DNA from: Sporosarcina sp. Te-1
GTDB taxonomy: Bacteria > Bacillota > Bacilli > Bacillales_A > Planococcaceae
Length of the DNA stretch: 64,000 nucleotides
Assembly (NCBI RefSeq): GCF_017498505.1
Contig: NZ_CP071798.1
Coordinates: 1,674,001-1,738,000, forward strand
Direction of reading: 5' to 3'
Positions 29,837 to 40,020 of this stretch are shown here, one piece after another; the first letter of the stretch is position 1; each line of letters begins with the position of its first letter. Below the pieces are notes generated by a model that worked only from the letters and a program-made list of their open reading frames with translations, searched no databases and had not been told where the DNA came from. The position numbers and the translations under genes were made by a program.

Positions 29837-29877
29837 GAAAGGACTAGTAAAATATACAAAGTTGGAGGTATTTTATA

Positions 29878-30450
29878 TTGGAAGAAAAGTTTTCTCGTAA
29901 AGAGGCGATGATTTATAGCCAACGGGTCGCCCAGATGTCCAAGGCCCTCTGGAAGGCAGTTGAAAAGGACTGGCAGCAATGGATCCGTCCTTATGATTTG
30001 AATATCAATGAACATCATATTTTGTGGATTGCTTACCATCTGCAAGGCGCTACCATCTCGGATGTCGCAAAATTCGGAGTCATGCATGTATCGACCGCTT
30101 TCAACTTCTCAAAAAAACTGGAAGAGCGGGGATATGTCCAGTTTTCCAAAAAGGAGGATGACCGCCGCAATACATATATAACCGTGACTGAAGAAGGAGA
30201 AGTTCTCTTGCAAGAGATGAACAAAAACTATTACAATTCCGAGCACGGCATCCTGGAAGGATCATTGCCCATTAAAAATATTTACGGCAAATTTCCTGAA
30301 TTTTTGGAAGTGATGTCTGTCATTCGTAATATTTATGGAGAAGATTTCATGGAAATCTTCGAACAAGGCTTTAAGAACATTGACGATGCGTTCGATGAAG
30401 CCGAGGGAGACCTGGTCACAGTCCATACTTCTGAAAAAACAAGATTCTAA
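29878..30450 (+). CDS. scoC: MarR-family transition-state regulator ScoC (Hpr)
   Basis: 190 residues. Winged-helix MarR core (about 40-130) with [20 protein letters not shown] as recognition helix and wing [14 protein letters not shown]. The long C-terminal part resembles B. subtilis ScoC, which represses extracellular protease and sporulation genes. TTG start with GGAGGT 8 bases upstream. It sits between yhaH and prsA, as in B. subtilis. Confidence 0.95.
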   Translation: MEEKFSRKEAMIYSQRVAQMSKALWKAVEKDWQQWIRPYDLNINEHHILWIAYHLQGATISDVAKFGVMHVSTAFNFSKKLEERGYVQFSKKEDDRRNTYITVTEEGEVLLQEMNKNYYNSEHGILEGSLPIKNIYGKFPEFLEVMSVIRNIYGEDFMEIFEQGFKNIDDAFDEAEGDLVTVHTSEKTRF

Positions 30451-30578
30451 TAGAAGAGTCGTTGACCTATTTCTTTTCCAATGCAGCTCCCTCTTCATTT
30501 GCTTTAAACAAGGAAAAATAATTTCATTTTCGTTATGCTTCTGCTATCATTAGGTAGGAACGAAGAGGAGGTATGGAT

Positions 30579-30764
30579 TTGATCCTTACAGTTACGGTTC
30601 TGTTTTCATTATTTTACTTATATCAAATAAACAAAATGACATATGCGCTTTGTCAATCCAGGGAAATCCCTGAAGAGAAGCAGCCTAAGATATATCGGAC
30701 GGTAAATATTTTAATCACCATTTTGATTTTATCGTTCTACTTGGAAGTTCTGTTGAAAGTCTAA
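30579..30764 (+). CDS. Small two-helix membrane protein
   Basis: 61 residues: hydrophobic segment (about 2-16), a polar loop with CQSREIPEEKQPK, and a second hydrophobic segment (about 42-58, NILITILILSFYLEVLL). The ATG at 30573 touches AGGAGGT, whereas TTG 30579 lies 6 bases from it, so I take the TTG. It stands alone between scoC and prsA and has a terminator. I do not recognise the family. Confidence 0.6.
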   Translation: MILTVTVLFSLFYLYQINKMTYALCQSREIPEEKQPKIYRTVNILITILILSFYLEVLLKV

Positions 30765-30776
30765 TGAATTCAAATA

Positions 30777-30810
30777 GGCCCATTTTCCGGTTAAGGAAAA
30801 TGGGCCTTTT
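30777..30810. terminator. Bidirectional terminator
   Basis: GGCCCATTTTCC / GGAAAATGGGCC perfect 12-bp stem with a 6-base loop, then TTTTC on the plus strand. It serves the small membrane gene and probably also the convergent YjcZ-like gene. Confidence 0.85.
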
Positions 30811-30829
30811 CTTTACATGACCTATCTAC

Positions 30830-30922
30830 TTAGCACCAGTAAGCTGCCCCTACAATAATCAGCAAGATGAACAACACAACAATCAATGCGAAGCCGGCTC
30901 CTTGACCGCTATATCCACCCAT
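30830..30922 (-). CDS. YjcZ-family 30-residue membrane peptide
   Basis: Short gene with a strong SD (AGGAGGTG, 5 bases from ATG). The product is 30 residues, beginning MGGYSGQGAGFALIVVL and ending GAAYWC, with one transmembrane helix. The Gly/Tyr N-terminus, single helix and YWC-type end match the tiny YjcZ/sporulation proteins of Bacillus, many found in spore coats. It is convergent with the small membrane gene and divergent from prsA. Confidence 0.75.
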   Translation of the reverse strand: MGGYSGQGAGFALIVVLFILLIIVGAAYWC

Positions 30923-30998
30923 TGGAGCACCTCCTCTCTCTTTTTATCGTATGCTTCGCATTTTTTGGGTCATAGGCCGTTTATCCGATGGAACCTTT

Positions 30999-31027
30999 TT
31001 GTTTTACGTTCGTTTTTATGGTATAGT
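30999..31027 (+). promoter_or_regulatory. Promoter of prsA
   Basis: TTGTTT, 17 bases, TATAGT, with TGG before the -10 (extended -10). About 38 bases before the prsA ATG. Confidence 0.65.
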
Positions 31028-31064
31028 ATCAACTGTTGTAGACAAAAGTTAGGAGAGAAAACGT

Positions 31065-31940
31065 ATGAAAAAAACATTGATTGCCATCTCTTTAGCCACA
31101 TCTGTACTTGCCCTTTCGGCTTGCAGCGATAAAAAAGCGTCCGATGATGAAGTTATTGCATCGACGAAATACGGAAATATTACAAAAGACGATTTCTATC
31201 AAGAAATGAAAGATGCGATCGGCGTCCAAGTCGTCGAGAACATGCTTCTCCAAAAAGCAATTGAGCATGAGTACAATATCGATGACAAAGAATTGAAGGA
31301 AGAAATTAAAAAACAGAAGGACATGTACGGCGACAGCTTTGATCTTTACTTGCAACAAAATGGCATTACCGAAAAGTTCTTTGAAAAGAATGTGAAAACA
31401 CAATTACTACAGAAGAAGCTTGTTGACTCTTTGAAGGTCTCTGATGAAGACATCAAGGCTGGCGTTGAACACGCGAAGACTGAATTGCATGCTCGTCACA
31501 TCTTAGTAGATGACGAGAAAACAGCAAAAGAAGTTATTCAAAAGCTAAAAGACGGCGGAGACTTTGCTAAATTAGCGAAAGAATATTCGACTGAACCTGT
31601 CGCACAAGAAACAGGCGGCGACCTTGGCTGGTTTGGACAAGGTAAAATGGTACAAGAGTTTGAGGATGCTGCCTACAAATTGAAAAAAGGCGAAATTAGC
31701 GAACCTGTCAAAACAAGCTTTGGGTACCATGTCATCGAATTGCTCGAAACACGCAAAGCAGAGACAGACAAAACAGATGAAGAACTTAAAGCGGAAGTCG
31801 AAAACAACTTAAAAAGCGCTGCATTCGAAGCTCGTTTGAAAGAGCTTGTGAAGGATGCGGATGTCGAGATTAAGGAGAAAGATTTCGAACACGCAATGGA
31901 TACGTACCTTCCTGCCAAAGAGGAAAAAACTAAAAAGTAA
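31065..31940 (+). CDS. prsA: Foldase lipoprotein PrsA
   Basis: Membrane-anchored peptidyl-prolyl isomerase that folds secreted proteins outside the membrane. Signal peptide with lipobox LSAC (Cys20 lipidated, needs Lgt encoded at 17.5 kb). N-terminal chaperone region, then a parvulin domain (about 135-230) with HARHILVDDE, GGDLGWFGQGKMVQEFE and TSFGYHVIEL. 291 residues, Lys/Glu-rich tail. It lies next to scoC, which represses prsA in B. subtilis. Confidence 0.97.
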   Translation: MKKTLIAISLATSVLALSACSDKKASDDEVIASTKYGNITKDDFYQEMKDAIGVQVVENMLLQKAIEHEYNIDDKELKEEIKKQKDMYGDSFDLYLQQNGITEKFFEKNVKTQLLQKKLVDSLKVSDEDIKAGVEHAKTELHARHILVDDEKTAKEVIQKLKDGGDFAKLAKEYSTEPVAQETGGDLGWFGQGKMVQEFEDAAYKLKKGEISEPVKTSFGYHVIELLETRKAETDKTDEELKAEVENNLKSAAFEARLKELVKDADVEIKEKDFEHAMDTYLPAKEEKTKK

Positions 31941-31950
31941 AGCATATATT

Positions 31951-31993
31951 AAGGGCTGCCCCATACGACAAATCGTACAGGACAGCCCTTTTT
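31951..31993. terminator. Terminator of prsA, possibly shared with yhaM
   Basis: AAGGGCTG / CAGCCCTT stem with an internal ACGAcaaaTCGT pairing, then T5 on the plus strand. It is 8 bases from the yhaM stop on the opposite strand. Confidence 0.8.
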
Positions 31994-32001
31994 CAAATGT
32001 C

Positions 32002-32940
32002 TTATTCAAATGAAGGTTTATAGAAAGAACGATTATCCAACGGAAAAATCCGCTCTGTAAATTCCCCTGGAGCCGTCTTGGCCATAGCCCGGTTCAACAT
32101 ATTCATTTTCGCATCAATGTTATCAATATAGTGTAGGATTTCCGCTTCTTTCAGCATCGGCCGTTTCGGGCTGCCCCACTCTTCCTTCCCATGATGGGAG
32201 AGGACCATATGCTGCAGCAAGGTGACCTCTTCGCCTTCAATTCCTAATTCATCTGCTGCTTTAGAAATTTCATTTACCATGATGGTTATATGGCCAAGCA
32301 AATTCCCTTCCACGGTGTACTGAGTCGCGATAGGTCCCGACAGCTCGACCACTTTTCCGATATCATGCAAGATGATCCCTGCATATAACAAGTCCTTGTT
32401 CAAGGTCGGATAAAGTTCTGCGATCGCTTTTCCCAAATTCAGCATAGACACAACATGGTCGAGTAAGCCCGATACATAATCATGATGATTTTTTGTAGCC
32501 GCTGGATATACCATGAAATCCGTTTGGTGTTTTTTCAATAAATGCCGTGTAATCCGCTGGATATGAGGATTCTTCATCTCAAAGAAAAATTGAAGGAGCT
32601 CCTCAAATAATACTTCCTTGCTTCTGGAAGCAGAAGGCACGAGGTCCGAAATGGAGATGCCTTCCTCCTCTTTTGCCGGACGGATGCTTTTAATTCGCAA
32701 CTGGTTTTTGCCCCGGTACTCATGTATTTCACCGCCCACTTTTACAATCGTGGCAGCCGCGTACATTTTTTCCTGCTCTTCTCCTGTGTCCCATAGCTTT
32801 GCTTCAATATCTCCACTTTTGTCTTGAAGAATCAATGTCATGAATGGACTGCCTTGCTGCGTAATCCCTTTCACGGATTGTTTGATTAGTAGAAAAAGCT
32901 CAACCGGTTCACCGACTTGATGCTCTAATATTTTTTTCAT
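32002..32940 (-). CDS. yhaM: 3'-5' exoribonuclease YhaM
   Basis: 312 residues. An N-terminal OB fold (about 12-95, [20 protein letters not shown]) is followed by an HD domain (about 155-290) with the metal-binding HDIGKV and LSHHG. YhaM trims RNA and single-stranded DNA 3' ends. It overlaps yhaN by 4 bases, continuing the yhaO-yhaN-yhaM order of B. subtilis. Confidence 0.95.
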   Translation of the reverse strand: MKKILEHQVGEPVELFLLIKQSVKGITQQGSPFMTLILQDKSGDIEAKLWDTGEEQEKMYAAATIVKVGGEIHEYRGKNQLRIKSIRPAKEEEGISISDLVPSASRSKEVLFEELLQFFFEMKNPHIQRITRHLLKKHQTDFMVYPAATKNHHDYVSGLLDHVVSMLNLGKAIAELYPTLNKDLLYAGIILHDIGKVVELSGPIATQYTVEGNLLGHITIMVNEISKAADELGIEGEEVTLLQHMVLSHHGKEEWGSPKRPMLKEAEILHYIDNIDAKMNMLNRAMAKTAPGEFTERIFPLDNRSFYKPSFE

Positions 32941-35834
32941 TGAAGAACCGCCCCCTGATTGTTCCCGATGTCGGAAACAGTAATGATCGTTGCCTCATGC
33001 AAGTGCTCCATCATCGTTTCGTGGCAAGTGAAATAGATGAACTGGTGCTCGGCTTGCAATCTCTTCAACAATTTTATCATACGAGAAAGACGTATGCCGT
33101 CAAAATGGACAAATGGGTCATCCATTATAATTGGAAATGGTGCTGTCCCCCGCAATGATTCAGCCAAGGCGAGCCGCAAGGAGATGTAAGCCTGTTCCTT
33201 CGTCGCCTGGCTTAGCTCCATAATAGGAAACAGCATATTGTCCTCCTGACGGATTGCGCGGAAAAAGCCCTCTTCTCCAACGGATAACCCGATATAGCTT
33301 TCTCCTGTCAGTACCGAAAAATAATGGCTGGCTCGACGCAAGACGCCCGGCAACTTTTTTTCCTTCAGTTCAGCCATCGTTTGTCGGATCGCTTCCGCTA
33401 CAGCTTTCTTGGAGGACCATTTGCTGGCAAGCTGCGTAAATTCAGCTCGTTTATTTTCAAATTGCTGCAACATCTGTTCATAGGTTTGATTATCCGCCAG
33501 TCGTCTTGTCAGGTGAGCCAACCGCACCTTCTCTTCCAACAGTGTCGATTGCTGTTCGGCAATCTCGCTCAACCGGTTTGCCACTTTCCCAGCCGTCTCT
33601 TCCACTTCGCCAACGGAAAGATTCGTTTGCCATTCAGAACGGTCATATATGGAAAGCTGATTCCGCACATCGTCCATTTGCCTTTTTAGCAGTTCCGCCT
33701 CCTGGTAAACGTCAAATGCCTGATAGAATTTTTCTTCGGATGAAGCAGCCGCTTCTGTTAATAGCGCCTCTCTCTGCGTATGTAACATCTCTGCTGTTTG
33801 ATCCAGCAGCTTCAATTCCTCATGCAGCTCATCCAGTTTGCGGGAATTGGCTTTCTGTCTCTCCATCCGCTCTTTCTGCACCATCAATTCATTGCGAAGA
33901 TGCTCGAAAAGCGTATCACCCGGAACTTCCTTCCCTAAGACAACGCTGGCCTCTCCCATGCATTCCGCAATCTGTCGGGAGGCGTTCCGTTCCCCGTCAC
34001 GGGCACTCGCCAAGTCCCTAGTCACTTCCTGCAGCTCTCTGATCATACGGAAGATTTCTGGTATGAGAGACAAACTCGGCAGCTCCTCGAACCCATAAGC
34101 CTGAAGGAATGTAAACAATTCCTCCGCTGTCTGATCCGCCCCATTCTCCACCTTGCGGAGCTCTTCCCTATACAACTTCTTGTTCCGCGCCACTGCAAGT
34201 GATGAATTTTCAAGCGCTTCCTGTTTCCGTAGATAGGCAGCCACTCTTTGAATGAGCGAATCCATCAGCGCTTCTTCTTTCGCATACTGTGCAATCAATT
34301 GTTCCATTTCGCTTCTCTTTGCATCGGTGGGATTCCCTTTTTTCACTTTTGTATAAAGAAAAGTGGCAACAGCTCCGAGCAGCACGCCGCAGATGGTGAT
34401 GATCCATTGTTCACTGAGGATTCCAGCGCACACTAGAAGAACCGCCATCAACAGCATCGTCATAGGAACGAGACGATTCGTCCCGTGAGGCGTGTCTTTC
34501 AGTTGAATAAATGCCTTCGCCTCAGCAAGACGCTGTTGGATACTTGGCCACTCGACACACTTCCTTCTCTCCTCCTCGGATGGAGCGGTTTCCTCCAGCC
34601 GCTTCCTGTCTTGCTCAATAGCTGCCTCTTCTTTTGTCACTTGCGTGAGCTGTCTTGTCAGATAATCCAACTGTTTATTATGCTGGTGCAATTGCTCGAG
34701 CAACAATAGCATTTTCTTCTCCTGTTGGATGGAAACATCCGCTTCCAGCAAGCGGATTTCTTTTTCCTCGTCGCGAATGCCGAGACTAGCGAAGAAACGC
34801 TCTTGTTTGCCTTGCAATGAACGGATTTCCTCGGTTGCTGCCCTTTTATCCGAACGCCACTGATGCCATTCGGTTTCACGGGCAACGAGACGCTCCAGCT
34901 GGATGAGTAATTCCTGATCACGCATTCCGCCTGTACCGGAAACTTTTTCAAGCTCGTTTTGAATCACTTGCCTTTTGGCTAACACATCCAGCAACTTGCC
35001 ATTGATCATCTCGTATCGTCGAATACCGTCTGTCGGGAAACTTGTAATGGCCAGTTGTTCCAAACGGGTGCTCAACACCTGTTCTTTTTCAATCAATGGC
35101 AGCACTTGGCGTTGTGAATCAATCATCTTGCGCCGCTGTTCTAATCGCCGTTCTTCTTCCTTTAATTCGTCGAGAAGCCTGTCAATGGCCATCATACGAT
35201 TGACAGCAGGAGCATATTCATCAGCCTGCTCCCTTTCTTCTTTCAGTGCTTTCTCCATCTCCCGCAATTCTGCTAACTTCACATTCATTTCCGGGATTCT
35301 GCCATTCTTTTTGAAGAGTTCTCCCATTTCTTTTTCCAGCTTCGCTTCCAGCTGCAGCAAGGCGTCCACCCCTGTCGTGCCCGATGCAAGAAGCGTACGG
35401 CTTAATTGTTCCTCATCCATTTTCTCAAACCCTTGCAACTGAAGAAGCGAGAAAGAAAAGATGGATTCAAACGAGGAACGGTCATAATGGCGAAGAAGCT
35501 GTCGAAGTGTTTCTTCCCCTCCAATCGAACCATCTTCGAAACGGACTGTTACCGCTCCGGCCGACTTTCCGCGCACTCGTTCGATGATGCACCTGCCCGC
35601 ATCCGGATCGTCGATATGGACTTGCCCACCATATTTACCACCTGTTTTCGGTTCATATCGCTGAAGAACATGATTCTTTTGGGGAAACCCGAATAGGATA
35701 TGCAGCAAGAATTGCTGAATGGTCGTTTTCCCAGCCTCGTTCTGGCCATACAGGACATTGATTCCGTTCTCAAGATCGATCGAGACGTTTTCATGCTTGC
35801 CAAAACCATATATGACCAATTTCCGGATAATCAT
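32937..35834 (-). CDS. yhaN: SMC/Rad50-like ATPase YhaN
   Basis: 965 residues. N-terminal Walker [10 protein letters not shown] near 30-38 and a C-terminal ATPase half with [17 protein letters not shown] (signature-like) and [12 protein letters not shown] (Walker B). Long coiled coils lie between (about 160-440 and 500-800). In place of a zinc hook, the middle (about 450-500) holds two hydrophobic stretches, [18 protein letters not shown] and [18 protein letters not shown], probably a membrane hairpin. Partner of YhaO; presumably a DNA repair or recombination nuclease complex of SbcCD type. Confidence 0.92.
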   Translation of the reverse strand: MIIRKLVIYGFGKHENVSIDLENGINVLYGQNEAGKTTIQQFLLHILFGFPQKNHVLQRYEPKTGGKYGGQVHIDDPDAGRCIIERVRGKSAGAVTVRFEDGSIGGEETLRQLLRHYDRSSFESIFSFSLLQLQGFEKMDEEQLSRTLLASGTTGVDALLQLEAKLEKEMGELFKKNGRIPEMNVKLAELREMEKALKEEREQADEYAPAVNRMMAIDRLLDELKEEERRLEQRRKMIDSQRQVLPLIEKEQVLSTRLEQLAITSFPTDGIRRYEMINGKLLDVLAKRQVIQNELEKVSGTGGMRDQELLIQLERLVARETEWHQWRSDKRAATEEIRSLQGKQERFFASLGIRDEEKEIRLLEADVSIQQEKKMLLLLEQLHQHNKQLDYLTRQLTQVTKEEAAIEQDRKRLEETAPSEEERRKCVEWPSIQQRLAEAKAFIQLKDTPHGTNRLVPMTMLLMAVLLVCAGILSEQWIITICGVLLGAVATFLYTKVKKGNPTDAKRSEMEQLIAQYAKEEALMDSLIQRVAAYLRKQEALENSSLAVARNKKLYREELRKVENGADQTAEELFTFLQAYGFEELPSLSLIPEIFRMIRELQEVTRDLASARDGERNASRQIAECMGEASVVLGKEVPGDTLFEHLRNELMVQKERMERQKANSRKLDELHEELKLLDQTAEMLHTQREALLTEAAASSEEKFYQAFDVYQEAELLKRQMDDVRNQLSIYDRSEWQTNLSVGEVEETAGKVANRLSEIAEQQSTLLEEKVRLAHLTRRLADNQTYEQMLQQFENKRAEFTQLASKWSSKKAVAEAIRQTMAELKEKKLPGVLRRASHYFSVLTGESYIGLSVGEEGFFRAIRQEDNMLFPIMELSQATKEQAYISLRLALAESLRGTAPFPIIMDDPFVHFDGIRLSRMIKLLKRLQAEHQFIYFTCHETMMEHLHEATIITVSDIGNNQGAVLQ

Positions 35835-35843
35835 TTTTTCACC

Positions 35844-37061
35844 TCACTCCATTCGGGTCATTTCAGTTTCTATGAGCCGTTTGGCATCCAGTTTGATGCG
35901 GATGATATCTGTTTCATCAAGTACATCCAAATATTTGCTCATCCGGACATGCTGATACACATCTTGCAAGGTTGAGCGCCAATCATCTACCGACCACTCT
36001 TCCATTGTCGTCAAGATCGTCTCCACCATTCCATTAGGTGCGGCGTGAATACCCGTGGAACGCCGTTCTATGTCCAGACTTCGGATCCAGACGAATGGCT
36101 CCATTTCCTCCATATGTTCCCGCAAGACCTCCAGCCACTCATTCTCTGGTGCTTGACTGAACAACTCCGCTGTCTCCGCATCTACCCCTGTAAGGACCAG
36201 TTCCACGATACGGCCTATTTTAGTTTCAGGCGGATCTAATGTTTCCCTGCATCGCTTGATCCACTCATTTGCATGCCGGAGGCCAGAACAATCCACTTCC
36301 ATCTCCTCGAAAAGAATGTTGGAAGCCGGGATGAAATGAAGTGCCGTTTCCGTCTTCGATAATTCCACTTCATAAAACCCTTTCATCCCCTTTTCATTCC
36401 GATGCCTACCTTGGATATTGCCCGGATACATAATCGGCGGATCCGAATGCAGCTGCTGGCGCATGTGGATATGTCCGAGCGCCCAGTAATCATAACGCTT
36501 TTCCAGAAGCTCCTCCTTCGTGAACGGCGCATACACAGCATGCGTATCATCGCCTGCCATACTGCCGTGCAGCATGCCGATTTCAAACCTATTTCCCGCA
36601 GCGGGTGGATAATGGCGGATCATTGGCGTCCGAACATGTCTCTCTTTGTAGCTGAACCCATGGATAGCGACGTCCTCTCCGTTCACTTGAATTCCCACAG
36701 TTTCCACCGTATCTGCAAAAACATGGACATTTGGAGGCAAAGCAACTCTTGTCCATGTTCCGGCCAAATGATCATGATTCCCATGGGAAAGGAAAACAGG
36801 AATGTCGGCCTCATGCAGTTTCTCCATCCCTTCCTGGAACTTCAGCTGCGCTCTTAAATTTCGGTCTTCCCCGTCGTATAAATCGCCTGCAATCAGCATA
36901 AAATCCGGTTTCGATGCGAGCGCGTAGTCGATCAGCTGTTGGAATGCCTTCAACGTACTATTTCGAAGCGCTTCCAGCAGAGACTGTGGAACGTCTGCCA
37001 TTCCTTTGAATGGGCTCCCGAGATGGAGATCGGCTGTATGGATAAAACGAATGGTTGTCAT
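35844..37061 (-). CDS. yhaO: Metallophosphoesterase YhaO (SbcD/Mre11-like)
   Basis: 405 residues. Calcineurin-type nuclease motifs in order: HTADLHLGSPF (residues 8-18), GDLYDGED, SHGNHDHLAG, HGSMAGDD and GHIHMRQ. The C-terminal 150 residues are a helical cap. By analogy with SbcD/Mre11 it is the nuclease subunit for the YhaN ATPase encoded 9 bases downstream. First gene of yhaO-yhaN-yhaM. Confidence 0.94.
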   Translation of the reverse strand: MTTIRFIHTADLHLGSPFKGMADVPQSLLEALRNSTLKAFQQLIDYALASKPDFMLIAGDLYDGEDRNLRAQLKFQEGMEKLHEADIPVFLSHGNHDHLAGTWTRVALPPNVHVFADTVETVGIQVNGEDVAIHGFSYKERHVRTPMIRHYPPAAGNRFEIGMLHGSMAGDDTHAVYAPFTKEELLEKRYDYWALGHIHMRQQLHSDPPIMYPGNIQGRHRNEKGMKGFYEVELSKTETALHFIPASNILFEEMEVDCSGLRHANEWIKRCRETLDPPETKIGRIVELVLTGVDAETAELFSQAPENEWLEVLREHMEEMEPFVWIRSLDIERRSTGIHAAPNGMVETILTTMEEWSVDDWRSTLQDVYQHVRMSKYLDVLDETDIIRIKLDAKRLIETEMTRME

Positions 37062-37128
37062 AGCAATCCTCCTTTATACAACGAATATTTGTTCTTATTT
37101 TACCATATCAAACTATAATAGAAACAGA

Positions 37129-37162
37129 AAAATAAAAGGAAGCCCTCCGAAGAAGACTTCCT
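37129..37162 (-). terminator. Terminator of the yhaQP transcript
   Basis: Imperfect stem AGGAAG...CTTCCT with inner pairs, followed on the minus strand by TTTATTTTTC, 6 bases after the yhaP stop. Confidence 0.6.
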
Positions 37163-37167
37163 ATCTA

Positions 37168-38430
37168 TTATTCCTTCCCTAGCTGTACTGCTTTTTTAAT
37201 GTCTTTCAGCGAACGGGATGGGCCGTACATCAGCACGCCGCCGCGGTACACGCGAGCACCGAACCAGCCGAGCAGGAATAGAGTGACAAGCATGATGCCG
37301 ATCGCCAATAGCGGCTCCCATAGCGGCAAGTTCAACATACCGACACGCAGGAACATGACGAGTGGTGTAAAGAACGGGACATACGAAGCGTATGTCACAA
37401 AGCTAAGCTCTGGATTGCTGAGTCCTGCCATGGAAATGAGAAAGGCAACGACAATCAGCAATGACATTGGCATGATCATCTGTTGGACATCTTCTGTCCG
37501 GCTGACCAGCGAACCGAGCAAGGCAGCCAGGGTGGCATATAAGAAATAGCCCAGCAGGAAGAACACGACGGCATAAACCAATGTAGCGACATTCATATTA
37601 GATAGGTTCAACATATCTAGGAAACCGCCTGTTTCATTCGCTTTCGCCGTATTAAACGCGATGTAGCCTGCCAATCCGTAGATGATAATTTGAACAATGC
37701 CGAGTGTTCCAATTCCGAACACCTTTGCGAACATATGCTTTACTGGCGACACGCTGGAAATGAGAATTTCCATCACACGTGACGATTTTTCCGTGGCGAC
37801 TTCCATTGCAATCATGCTGGAATACATAATGACCGACATATAAATGACAAACATTAACACGTAAACCAAAATACTTGCCTGCATTAATTCCTCTTCCGAT
37901 TTGGCAGATGGAGACACATTTTTTTGCTCAAACTGGATCGGGGAGAAAAGCGACTGGACTTGCTCTCCTGTCAAAGATAATTGTTGCGCATTCATTTGAG
38001 TCTGGATAGACTGCAGCGCTTCTTGTAATTGACTTGGGAGATCAAAATCGATGACACTCTTTGTCATGTACTTTGCTTGAATCGTATTGGCTTCATTCAA
38101 GTCCAGCGTGACAAATGAATCGATGTCTCCTTCTTCTACTTCCTTTTCAAGTTCTGCTACTGTACGGTCGGATTGGACGAGCGTCAATGAATGATCGTCT
38201 GCTTCCATTTCCGCTTTCAACAACGGAAACAGGACATCGCTGTTGTCAATGACATTCAGTTCATTTGCTGACTTATCATCACCTGTGACATTTTTAACCC
38301 CGTCAATGATGCTTCCGATATTGGCAAATATGAAAATCGCGGCCACCATGATAGCTGTCGTGATAATAAACGATTTTGCTTTGGCTTTGGTCACAAACGC
38401 CTGTTTAAAGATAATCCAAAAATCACGCAT
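37168..38430 (-). CDS. yhaP: ABC-2 type permease YhaP (NatB-like)
   Basis: 420 residues. One N-terminal helix (about 20-40), a large extracytoplasmic domain (about 45-185), then five or six transmembrane segments, with the ABC-2 conserved patch MEVATEKSSRVMEILISSVSP near 222. It resembles the NatB sodium-exporter permease and B. subtilis YhaP. It partners YhaQ, whose gene overlaps it by 8 bases. Confidence 0.9.
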   Translation of the reverse strand: MRDFWIIFKQAFVTKAKAKSFIITTAIMVAAIFIFANIGSIIDGVKNVTGDDKSANELNVIDNSDVLFPLLKAEMEADDHSLTLVQSDRTVAELEKEVEEGDIDSFVTLDLNEANTIQAKYMTKSVIDFDLPSQLQEALQSIQTQMNAQQLSLTGEQVQSLFSPIQFEQKNVSPSAKSEEELMQASILVYVLMFVIYMSVIMYSSMIAMEVATEKSSRVMEILISSVSPVKHMFAKVFGIGTLGIVQIIIYGLAGYIAFNTAKANETGGFLDMLNLSNMNVATLVYAVVFFLLGYFLYATLAALLGSLVSRTEDVQQMIMPMSLLIVVAFLISMAGLSNPELSFVTYASYVPFFTPLVMFLRVGMLNLPLWEPLLAIGIMLVTLFLLGWFGARVYRGGVLMYGPSRSLKDIKKAVQLGKE

Positions 38431-39322
38431 GCTCTTTCCCTACTTTCGATATGAATATTTCCTGCAAGGACGGTTCCTCAATCTCAAAGTGCCGGATGGG
38501 ACCGGCTTGCATGGCACCAGTGAGCAGTTTTTGAGCAACCTGCTCGTCATCTATTTGGAAGATGCCCCCCTCCACCGTTTTGGTGAAGCCAGTGACGCCC
38601 ACAATTGATTCCAATGCTGTCAGATCATGATCTGCTTTGATCTGTACATTTTGTCTGCCAAAAGATCGCTTTACATCTCGTAATGAGCCGCGGACTATTT
38701 GCTTTCCACGATGGATAATGCTGAGCTGTTCACATAACTCCTCCACATGATCCATGCGGTGGCTGGAAAATACGATGGTAGCCCCGTTATTTCGGAAATC
38801 AAGAATTGCACTTTTTAACATTTCAACGTTGACAGGATCCAACCCTGAGAATGGCTCATCCAATATGAGCAGTTTGGGATCATGCATTAATGCCGCAATG
38901 ACTTGGATCTTCTGCTGGTTCCCTTTAGAAAGCTCTTCAACCCGTTTGTTTTTATACTGCGGCACCTCAAATCGCTCAAGCCAATGGTCAATTGCCCTCT
39001 TTGCGTCATTCTTTTTCAAGCCCCTTAACTCACCTAGAAAGACAAGCTGGTCCTCAACTTTCATTTTCGGATAAAGTCCCCGCTCTTCCGGCAGATACCC
39101 GATTTCAGGACTCGTCGCATAGGAGATCGTTTTACCGTTCCAGGTGATCGCCCCTTCATTCGGAGTCAGCAATCCCAACACCATCCGGAAGGTCGTCGTT
39201 TTCCCCGCTCCATTTGCTCCAAGAAAACCATACATTGTTCCTTCTTTTACACTTAAGTCCAAGTGATCGACTGCTGTGAAGTCTCCAAATCTCTTTGTGA
39301 CATTCTCTAATAATAACGTCAT
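38423..39322 (-). CDS. yhaQ: ABC transporter ATP-binding protein YhaQ (NatA-like)
   Basis: 299 residues. Walker A GANGAGKTTT, signature LSKGNQQKIQ, Walker B LLILDEPFSGLDP, H-loop FSSHRMDH, then a C-terminal domain of about 80 residues typical of NatA-type ATPases. It pairs with YhaP. It lies downstream of two small membrane proteins and an XRE regulator in the same direction. Confidence 0.93.
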   Translation of the reverse strand: MTLLLENVTKRFGDFTAVDHLDLSVKEGTMYGFLGANGAGKTTTFRMVLGLLTPNEGAITWNGKTISYATSPEIGYLPEERGLYPKMKVEDQLVFLGELRGLKKNDAKRAIDHWLERFEVPQYKNKRVEELSKGNQQKIQVIAALMHDPKLLILDEPFSGLDPVNVEMLKSAILDFRNNGATIVFSSHRMDHVEELCEQLSIIHRGKQIVRGSLRDVKRSFGRQNVQIKADHDLTALESIVGVTGFTKTVEGGIFQIDDEQVAQKLLTGAMQAGPIRHFEIEEPSLQEIFISKVGKEHA

Positions 39323-39384
39323 ATTTATCCTCTCTCCCTTTCTCTGCTATCCTACTTACGTAACTGCCCATTCATACGTTTCAA

Positions 39385-39687
39385 TTATAATTTTCTATTT
39401 AGAATAAAGACGGCAACTGCATATGAAATGAGCATAATACCATAAGCTGTTGCTACTAGAATGAATGCAAGTGATGCGCCTTCGAAAATTAGGGCGCCAA
39501 GCCACATGAGTGCAAGCACGATGACTGTAATCCCCCATGAAATTGTCCTTGCTTTTGCATGCACCGTTTCATATCGTTCATCGAACCGTCGCTCTCTTCT
39601 GCCTTTCCAGAAGTAGAACAAAGCAACTAACAGGACAGCGCCCAATCCTGTAATAAAACCTGCGATCGTTTCTCCTGATAGATTCAT
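39385..39687 (-). CDS. Small three-helix membrane protein (paralogue of the next gene)
   Basis: 100 residues. Helices at about 8-27, 50-68 and 72-95, with a basic cytoplasmic loop KGRRERRFDERYETVHAKAR between the first two. The loop and the following SWGIT motif are repeated in the neighbour at 39703-40020 (KGKKERRYDERYTNVHRQAK, SWGTT), so the two arose by duplication. Family not named with confidence. It sits between the XRE regulator and yhaQP. Confidence 0.75.
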   Translation of the reverse strand: MNLSGETIAGFITGLGAVLLVALFYFWKGRRERRFDERYETVHAKARTISWGITVIVLALMWLGALIFEGASLAFILVATAYGIMLISYAVAVFILNRKL

Positions 39688-39702
39688 ACGAAGCCCCCCA
39701 CA

Positions 39703-40020
39703 CTAATTTTGTTTACTTGCAATGGCCGCACCAACCCCGTAGGAAATCATATGGATGGCCCATAAACCAGAAAGAATGAAAAAAGCTAATCCGGGACCTT
39801 CGACGATTATAACAATCGCCCAAGCAACTAAAATCGCAACCGATGTCGTTCCCCAGGAAATCGACTTTGCCTGCCGATGAACATTCGTATAACGTTCGTC
39901 ATACCTGCGCTCCTTCTTTCCTTTCCGCCAGCTGAAATATAGAATAATGCCGGCAATCGCCAAGCCTAACGGCAATCCGGACAAAAATGCCCATACATCG
40001 AATCCTTCGTACACAGTCAT
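39703..40020 (-). CDS. Small three-helix membrane protein (paralogue of the previous gene)
   Basis: 105 residues. Helices at about 11-29, 56-74 and 78-100, with the shared ERRYDERY loop. The start overlaps the XRE stop by 4 bases, so it is translationally coupled to the regulator. Together with its paralogue it may act in sensing or with the downstream ABC-2 transporter; that role is inferred from position only. Confidence 0.78.
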   Translation of the reverse strand: MTVYEGFDVWAFLSGLPLGLAIAGIILYFSWRKGKKERRYDERYTNVHRQAKSISWGTTSVAILVAWAIVIIVEGPGLAFFILSGLWAIHMISYGVGAAIASKQN

